NCBI GenBank assembly: GCA_910589685.1
Contig: CAJUTA010000030.1
Location: 1 to 15,201 of the forward strand
Direction of reading: 5' to 3'
Length of the DNA: 15,201 nt
Source: an uncultured Ureaplasma sp.
GTDB taxonomy: Bacteria; Bacillota_I; Bacilli_A; Mycoplasmatales; Mycoplasmoidaceae
Positions 10,281 through 15,201 of the stretch are shown piece after piece. The notes beneath the pieces are model-generated. The model saw nothing but the letters and a program-made list of their open reading frames with translations. It was not told the origin of the DNA and did no database searches. Numbering within the stretch: position 1 is the first letter of the stretch; every line of letters starts with the position of its first letter. The translations under genes were made by a program, and so were the position numbers.

Positions 10281-10940
10281 TTTTTTTAGATGTGAAACTA
10301 TTAACTTGCAACAATCATCAATTGATAAATCATCATTTTTTATAACAATTGCATCATCTGCAATTTTTAGAGCTCCAATTGGTCTATTGTAGTCATTATG
10401 GTCTCTTTGATTAATAATTTCAATTATTTTTTCTAACTTTGATTCATCTAATTTTTCTTCTTTTAATCTTCTTAATGCTCTTGTTTTTGCATCTGCATCA
10501 ATAAAAATTTTTAGATTTGCATTTGGTAACACAACTGTTCCAATATCTCTTCCGTCCATAATAATATTTTTATTAGTAATTATTTGCTTTAATATGTTAT
10601 TTATTTTTGTTCTTATTTCAGGATATACAGCAATTTCAGAAGCTATTTTTGCAATTTCTTCATTATAAATAAATTTACTTGCATTTAAATTGTTTTGTGA
10701 TGTAATAATTATTTCATTATTAGAATTAAAATCTAATTGAATTTTTTCAAGATTATCAATTCTTATTTTTTCATCTTTATAATCAATTTTGTTTACTAAA
10801 AAATAATAAGCAATAGTACGGTAGAATGCTCCTGTATTAATATGTATAAAATCTGGTAAATAATTAGTGAGTTTATTTGCAATACTTGATTTTCCAGATC
10901 CAGCAGGACCATCAATAGCAATTCATATCTGGTTAGTCAT
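10272..10940 (-). CDS. cmk: Cytidylate kinase
   Basis: This 222-aa kinase phosphorylates CMP and dCMP with ATP, an essential step of pyrimidine salvage in organisms without de novo synthesis. It opens with IWIAIDGPAGSGKSS (Walker A G11-S18), continues with NTGAFYRTIAYYFL (family TGAMYRA), and has the signature DGRDIGTVVLPNA at residues 129-141, RALRR, and RDHNDYNRPIGAL near the C-terminus. Trp6 is encoded by TGA. The ATG at 10940 immediately abuts three tandem copies of an 8-bp repeat, so its mRNA leader must be very short or its promoter lies in the repeat. Its 3' end overlaps convergent hemW by 9 nt, and no terminator hairpin is visible between them. In Bacillales cmk often precedes der (engA); der is not here. 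Confidence 0.94.
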
Positions 10941-10964
10941 AATAATATAATAATATAATAATAT
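10941..10964. repeat. Three tandem copies of AATAATAT between divergent cmk and ferredoxin genes
   Basis: The octamer AATAATAT occurs three times without a mismatch at 10941-10948, 10949-10956 and 10957-10964, starting at the base next to the cmk start codon. Each junction between copies creates a perfect TATAAT on the plus strand (10946-10951 and 10954-10959). The repeat therefore supplies promoter -10 boxes and could change by slipped-strand replication. Confidence 0.85.
10946..10959 (+). promoter_or_regulatory. Candidate -10 boxes for the ferredoxin-ecf-truA operon
   Basis: Two perfect TATAAT hexamers lie 8 bp apart (10946-10951, 10954-10959). From the second, transcription would start near 10966 and give a leader of about 17 nt carrying the GAGAGG site. 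I see no convincing TTGACA-like -35 at the right distance, so one box or neither may be used. Confidence 0.45.
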
Positions 10965-10969
10965 TTATT

Positions 10970-10975
10970 GAGAGG
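10970..10975 (+). promoter_or_regulatory. Shine-Dalgarno site of the ferredoxin gene
   Basis: GAGAGG lies 7 nt upstream of the ATG at 10983 and decides that start over the in-frame TTG at 10968. Confidence 0.75.
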
Positions 10976-10982
10976 TTATTTA

Positions 10983-11240
10983 ATGGCAACTAGAGCTACT
11001 GTTCATCCAGATGATTGTATATCATGTAACACTTGTTCTTCAGTTTGTCCAGTGGATGCAATTGAAGTTCGTGAAGAAGGTTATGCATATGCAAATGACA
11101 ATTGCATTTCATGTGGTGCATGTTGCCTAGTTTGTCCAACCCAATGTATCACAATTGAATCGATTAGAGAGTGATATAAAATAGCTAAAGAACATAATTT
11201 AAAATCAATTCCTATAAATGATTCTGATAATAAGGATTAA
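10983..11240 (+). CDS. 2[4Fe-4S] ferredoxin
   Basis: This 85-aa bacterial-type ferredoxin is a soluble low-potential electron carrier. Two clusters are predicted: C12xxC15xxC18xxxC22-P and C41xxC44xxC47xxxC51-P, with extra cysteines C48 and C55. A C-terminal tail of about 25 residues after TIESIRE, containing a TGA-encoded Trp, extends past the usual ferredoxin core; under the standard code the protein would stop at residue 63. It has its own Shine-Dalgarno and is separated from ecfA1 by only 2 nt, so it is the first gene of the ecf-truA operon. A plausible role, by inference, is reducing the clusters of radical-SAM enzymes such as MiaB and HemW, both encoded nearby. Another redox partner encoded elsewhere is equally possible. 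Confidence 0.92.
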
Positions 11241-11242
11241 TA

Positions 11243-12070
11243 ATGGATAAAAAAGTTCCAATCATAGAATTATGTAATGTTGATTTTTCATATAATCCTG
11301 AAGTTAAAATTCTTAAAAATGTTAGCTTCAAAATTTTTGAAAATGAATATGTTTGCATAATTGGACATAATGGATCAGGAAAATCAACAATTTCAAAAGT
11401 ATTATCAGGTTTATTAAAACCACAAGTTGGACATGTTAAATTATTTGATAAACAAATAGATTATACAAATGTACGTAATTTGCACAATAGTATAGGTGTA
11501 GTTTTTCAAAATCCAGACAATCAATTTGTTGGTTTAACAGTTGAAGATGATATTGCTTTTGGATTAGAAAATCGAAAATTTCCTAGTGAATTAATGTCTA
11601 ATGTAATTCAATTATCTGCTAAATCTTTAGGCATTGATCACTTGTTAGAAAAAAATGCAACAGATTTATCTGGTGGTCAAAAACAAAAAGTTGCAATTGC
11701 TGGAATTTTGGCAATAAATCCAAAAATTATTATTTTTGATGAATCAACATCAATGTTGGATCCATCTAGTAAAAATGAAATTAAGCAACTAATGTTAGAT
11801 TTAAAAAATGAAATTAAAAAAACTGTTATAAGCATTACACATGATATGGAAGAAGTAATAAATGCTGATAAAGTTATTTTTTTAGACAAAGGTATTATTA
11901 CATTTATTGGTAAGCCAGAAGATTTATTTTTAAAAAATGACAATTTATCTAATTTGCATTTAGACTATCCATTTATTTTAAAGTTATGTCATCAATTAAA
12001 AAAAGATGGATTAGATATTAAACCAACAATTAGTGAAAAGGAATTTTTCAATCAATGAAGCAAAAAATAA
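11243..12070 (+). CDS. ecfA1: ECF transporter ATPase EcfA1
   Basis: This 275-aa ABC ATPase forms a heterodimer with EcfA2 and, with membrane protein EcfT, energises substrate-specific S components for vitamins and related micronutrients. Visible motifs are Walker A GHNGSGKS (41-48), Q-loop Q89 (VFQNPDNQF), signature LSGGQ (142-146), Walker B IIIFDE (162-167) with Ser where many homologues have Pro after the catalytic Glu, and switch His200 (SITHD). The true end is a TAA at 12068-12070: the TGA at 12056-12058 is Trp, adding W-S-K-K. A Shine-Dalgarno AAGGA lies 6 nt before the ATG at 11243. The gene overlaps ecfA2 by 16 nt, giving likely coupled synthesis of the two ATPase subunits. Confidence 0.95.
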
Positions 12071-13302
12071 TCACTAATAATTTAGAAAATAATGAAGCAA
12101 TAAAAGTTGAACATCTTTTTGCTATTTACAATGAAAATGATGACAATCAAGTTGTTAGTCTTTGTGATAACAATTTGACTTTAGAAAAAAATAAAATTCA
12201 TTTTATTATTGGTAATTCAGGATGTGGAAAATCAACATTAGTTAATCATTTTAATGGATTAATCAAAGCTAAATATGGTAATGTTCATGTTCAAAACAAT
12301 GAACAAATTGGAAATAATTATTTTATTGATAAATTATTTATTGGAGTAATAGAACATAAAACTATTCCAAATTTTAATTTGGAACTTTCTAATAATACCG
12401 TTGTTTGCGCATTTAATAATAAATGTCCTAAACACATTGTAGGAGTTTTATTTGAAGCTTACTACAAATTAAAAACAGTAAAGGTTAAGTTTTTATCAAA
12501 TTTTTCCAAAAGTGAATATTTTCTTTATTTAGTAACATTTGATGATTCAATTAACGAACTTTTTATAAAAGATAAAATTAATTACAAAAATATTGATAAA
12601 TATTTTTTTAAAAATCCAATTTCAAAAAAATATTTTTCTAAGAAAAATTGATTATCTAGAAAAAAAATTAAAAAAATCAAGAATTTAAAAAGAACAGTTG
12701 GAATTGTTTTTCAATTTCCTGAATATCAATTATTTAAAGATACAGTTCTTAATGACGTGATGTTTGGTCCAATAAATTTAGGAATACCGAAAGAAGAAGC
12801 AAAAGAAAAATCTATTAAGTATCTAAAAATGTTGAGAGTTAATGAACAACTTTTTAATAATAGTCCATTTAGTTTATCTGGTGGTCAAAAAAGAAGAGTG
12901 GCTATTTCAGGAATATTAGCATTTAATCCTCAAGTTTTAGTTTTTGATGAACCAACAGCAGGATTGGATCCAGCTGGAGAAAAAGAAATTCTTGAAATTA
13001 TTAAGAATGCTAAAAAAGATGGAAAAACAATTATAGTTATTAGTCACAATATGGATCATGTTTTAGAAATAGCTGATAATGTTATTTTGATGAATGAAGG
13101 AGAAATTATTAAAATTGGTACACCATACGATATTTTTTCAGATTTCAAATTATTAAATGATTTAAACATTAATCAACCTATGATAATTTCAACAATAAAT
13201 AAACTTGCAAAAATTAACAAAAAGTTTAACAAAATATTTGAATATCAACCAAGAGATATTGCGTCTCTAAGTCATGCAATATCAAAAATAGATAAGATAT
13301 AA
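12055..13302 (+). CDS. ecfA2: ECF transporter ATPase EcfA2 with large internal insertion
   Basis: This is the second ATPase subunit of the ECF module, 415 aa, whereas EcfA proteins are usually near 280-300. The parts that match the family are residues 1-80, with Walker A GNSGCGKS (53-60), and residues about 207-415, with Q-loop Q220 (VFQFPEYQLF), signature LSGGQKRR (274-281), Walker B LVFDEP (295-300), D-loop GLDP and switch His331 (ISHNMD). Between Walker A and the Q-loop there are about 160 residues instead of about 50, so roughly 110 extra residues lie at about 85-205. They end in a Lys-rich run and show no motif I recognise. Trp199 is a TGA codon. The insertion is in frame and both halves are intact, so this is not a frameshift or fusion artefact. 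It overlaps ecfA1 by 16 nt. Confidence 0.93.
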
Positions 13303-13314
13303 TTATATTAGTTT

Positions 13315-14568
13315 ATGTTTATTGGTTTTAGTAAAAAAAATTCAGTTATTCATAATTTGAATCCAAGTTTAAAATTTATTGCATTTGTTGTTATGATTGT
13401 GATGATTTTTTTACCACTTGGTTTTTTCTCACAATTTATTATTTTATTTTTTGTATTAGTAATTTTTTTTCTTTCAAAATTGTCAATGAAAAAATTTTGA
13501 AATATATTAAAATCAATGATTTTTTTATTTTTAATTTTGACTTTTATAAATTGATTGATTTATAAATCACCTATAGCTGTTTTTTCAAGTGCTAATCATT
13601 TTTCGATTTTTGCAGGATCAAAAAATTGAATTTCAGGACTTGGGTTACCAACACATACAGATTCTTTAGGAACTAGTTATGTATCTCAATTATGAGGTGG
13701 TAGTGTTATTGGATACATCAATCCAATTGATGGAATTAAAATTGATAATAATGTTTATTCAATATCAGATCTTTTTACTAAATCTGGACATGACATTGAA
13801 AATGCAACAAACTTATTTAATACATTAAATCAATATAGTAGAGATACTCTATTGACAATGTGTAATGGTAACGAAAAATTAGCTGCTCAATATTACTTTG
13901 TTCTTAACAATGGTTTTAATTTAGATGGACAAAAATATGCAATCCAAGTTTTATCTAATACAAATAATGGATTATTAAATAATTATAGTGCTGTAGTTTA
14001 TCAATCATTTTGATATACATTATCACCTCAAGCTATTCAACTTTCATTATATGTATCAATAAAAGTATTATTGATGATATTAGCTTCCTCAATTTTAACT
14101 TTTACCACTTCTTCAATTGAATTGGCATATGCACTTGAAGATATATTAAGTCCTTTAAAAATATTCAGATTTCCAGTAGTTGAATCTAGTATGATTATTG
14201 CAATTGCATTACGTTTTGTTCCATCAATTTTATCCGAATCACAAAGAATAATTAATGCTCAATCATCTCGTGGGATTGATCTAAGAAATGGTAATTTAAA
14301 AGATAAATTTAAAGCAATTATTAGTTTAATTATCCCATTATTTAATATTGCTTTTATTCAATCGGCAGATCTTGCAAATGCAATGGAATCTCGTGGATAT
14401 AATACAAGATATTCAAGAACAAGATATCGTTTATTTAAATTGAATTTTGCAGATTGAATAGTTTTTGCTTTTTTATGTTTGATTATGGGATTCTTAATTG
14501 GAATTATGATAAAACCATTATTATTTACTCCATTTGGAATATTTGAATTAGGAATTTTATTAGGATAA
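13315..14568 (+). CDS. ecfT: ECF transporter membrane subunit EcfT with large central loop
   Basis: EcfT is the transmembrane scaffold that couples ATP hydrolysis by EcfA1/EcfA2 to toppling of the S component. This one has 417 aa, against about 265 in Bacillus. Hydrophobic segments lie at about 20-37, 38-55 and 65-83. A polar stretch of roughly 150 residues (about 88-238, Asn/Ser/Gly-rich) follows, then more helices at about 243-265, 290-310, 333-350 and 381-402. The two coupling-helix motifs are visible as SSRG (317-320) and ESRG (358-361), matching the paired Ala-Arg-Gly motifs that dock into the ATPases. The loop is probably extracellular; long EcfT proteins occur in other mycoplasmas. TGA is Trp at several positions. 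The gene begins 12 nt after ecfA2 and its TAA shares one base with the truA ATG. Confidence 0.92.
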
Positions 14569-15201
14569 TGAATTATAAAATTTCAATTTCATATTGTGGT
14601 ACTAATTATCATGGTTTTGCTAAACAAAATGATGTTCCAACAATTGAACAAACTTTAATGAATACATTTAATGAATTATTTAATATAAATGTCAAAGTAT
14701 TTGGTTCAGGAAGAACTGATCGTTTTGTTCATGCTTATGAGCAAATTATTAGTGTTAACAACATTAATTTAAACTTAGAGCCACGACAATTAAAAAATGC
14801 ATTAAATTCTAAATTGCCAACTGATATTCGTGTTAATTATATTGATATTGTAAATTCAAATTTTCATGCTCGCTTTTGCGCAAAAAATAAAACTTATATT
14901 TATAAATTAAATTTTGGTCCAAATTTTGATTTATTTAATCAAAATTTGATTTATCAATATAATAAACCAATTAATTTTAATAAATTAGATGTTTTTATAA
15001 AAAAGATTATTGGTACTCATAATTTTTTATCATTTTCAACAACTGAAGTTGAAGATACTATTAGAACAATAAATTATTTTGAATATAAAGTTGAAAATGA
15101 ATTATTAATTTTTTCAATTAATGGTAACGGTTTTTTACGTAATATGGTACGTATGATTATAGGTTGCTTCCTAAATTTTAATGAAGATGTTATTGATTTA
15201 G
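14568..15201 (+). CDS. truA: tRNA pseudouridine(38-40) synthase TruA (C-terminus cut by window edge)
   Basis: TruA isomerises uridines 38, 39 and 40 of the anticodon arm to pseudouridine. About 211 codons are visible of a usual 245-265. The N-terminus ISISYCGTNYHGFAKQ matches the family YDGxxFxGWQ start. The catalytic Asp51 lies in GSGRTDRFVHA, and FHARFCAKNKTYIYKL, GTHNFLSFS and FLRNMVRMIIG are further TruA blocks. In most homologues the active-site loop reads GRTDAGVHA or GRTDKGVHA; here the two residues after Asp are Arg-Phe. The ATG shares its A with the ecfT stop codon, so translation is coupled. The ecfA1-ecfA2-ecfT-truA order is conserved in many Firmicutes and mycoplasmas. Confidence 0.95.
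   Translation, partial: MNYKISISYCGTNYHGFAKQNDVPTIEQTLMNTFNELFNINVKVFGSGRTDRFVHAYEQIISVNNINLNLEPRQLKNALNSKLPTDIRVNYIDIVNSNFHARFCAKNKTYIYKLNFGPNFDLFNQNLIYQYNKPINFNKLDVFIKKIIGTHNFLSFSTTEVEDTIRTINYFEYKVENELLIFSINGNGFLRNMVRMIIGCFLNFNEDVIDL

Noticed and set aside
11677..11943. A minus-strand frame opposite ecfA1
   Set aside because: It is opposite the LSGGQ and Walker B region of EcfA1 and is explained by it.

Overview
The window is very AT-rich and reads as chromosomal DNA of a mollicute that uses genetic code 4. Almost every gene here is interrupted by TGA under the standard code and becomes a full-length, recognisable protein when TGA is read as Trp (for example inside dnaK, miaB, hemW, ecfA2 and ecfT). 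Genes are packed with short overlaps and few Shine-Dalgarno sites. This points to a Mycoplasma/Ureaplasma-type organism. I cannot name the species; a Ureaplasma/Malacoplasma-like relative is only a guess from the gene mix (miaB, hemW, a 2[4Fe-4S] ferredoxin, elongated EcfA2 and EcfT). There are no mobile elements, CRISPR arrays, rRNA or tRNA genes.

Left half (1-6533, all minus strand), in transcription order: miaB-mnmA (overlapping 17 nt), then dnaK behind a degenerate CIRCE operator and an extended -10 promoter and ending at a strong hairpin terminator, then obg-nadE (overlapping 11 nt) with a candidate promoter of their own. nadE runs off the left edge.

Middle (6569-10280, plus strand): a tight cluster holding an unrecognised exported protein, a TrmR-like SAM O-methyltransferase, a 58-aa tail-anchored membrane protein, miaA and hemW. 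It ends tail-to-tail against the minus-strand cmk gene, with 9 nt of 3' overlap.

Right part (10941-15201): three perfect tandem copies of an 8-bp AT repeat separate cmk from a divergent operon, ferredoxin-ecfA1-ecfA2-ecfT-truA. The ecf genes encode the shared energising module of a group II ECF vitamin transporter. No substrate-binding S component is in the window. truA runs off the right edge.

A functional thread is tRNA anticodon-arm modification: MnmA (s2U34), MiaA plus MiaB (ms2i6A37), a TrmR-like methyltransferase (possibly mo5U34) and TruA (pseudouridine 38-40), next to iron-sulfur/radical-SAM proteins (MiaB, HemW, ferredoxin). Most of the window is ordinary housekeeping. The points most worth a second look are the MiaA P-loop with Lys in place of the invariant Gly, the insertions of over 100 residues in EcfA2 and EcfT, the tandem repeat that carries the ferredoxin-operon -10 boxes, the CIRCE element overlapping the mnmA stop codon, and the uncharacterised exported and tail-anchored proteins.
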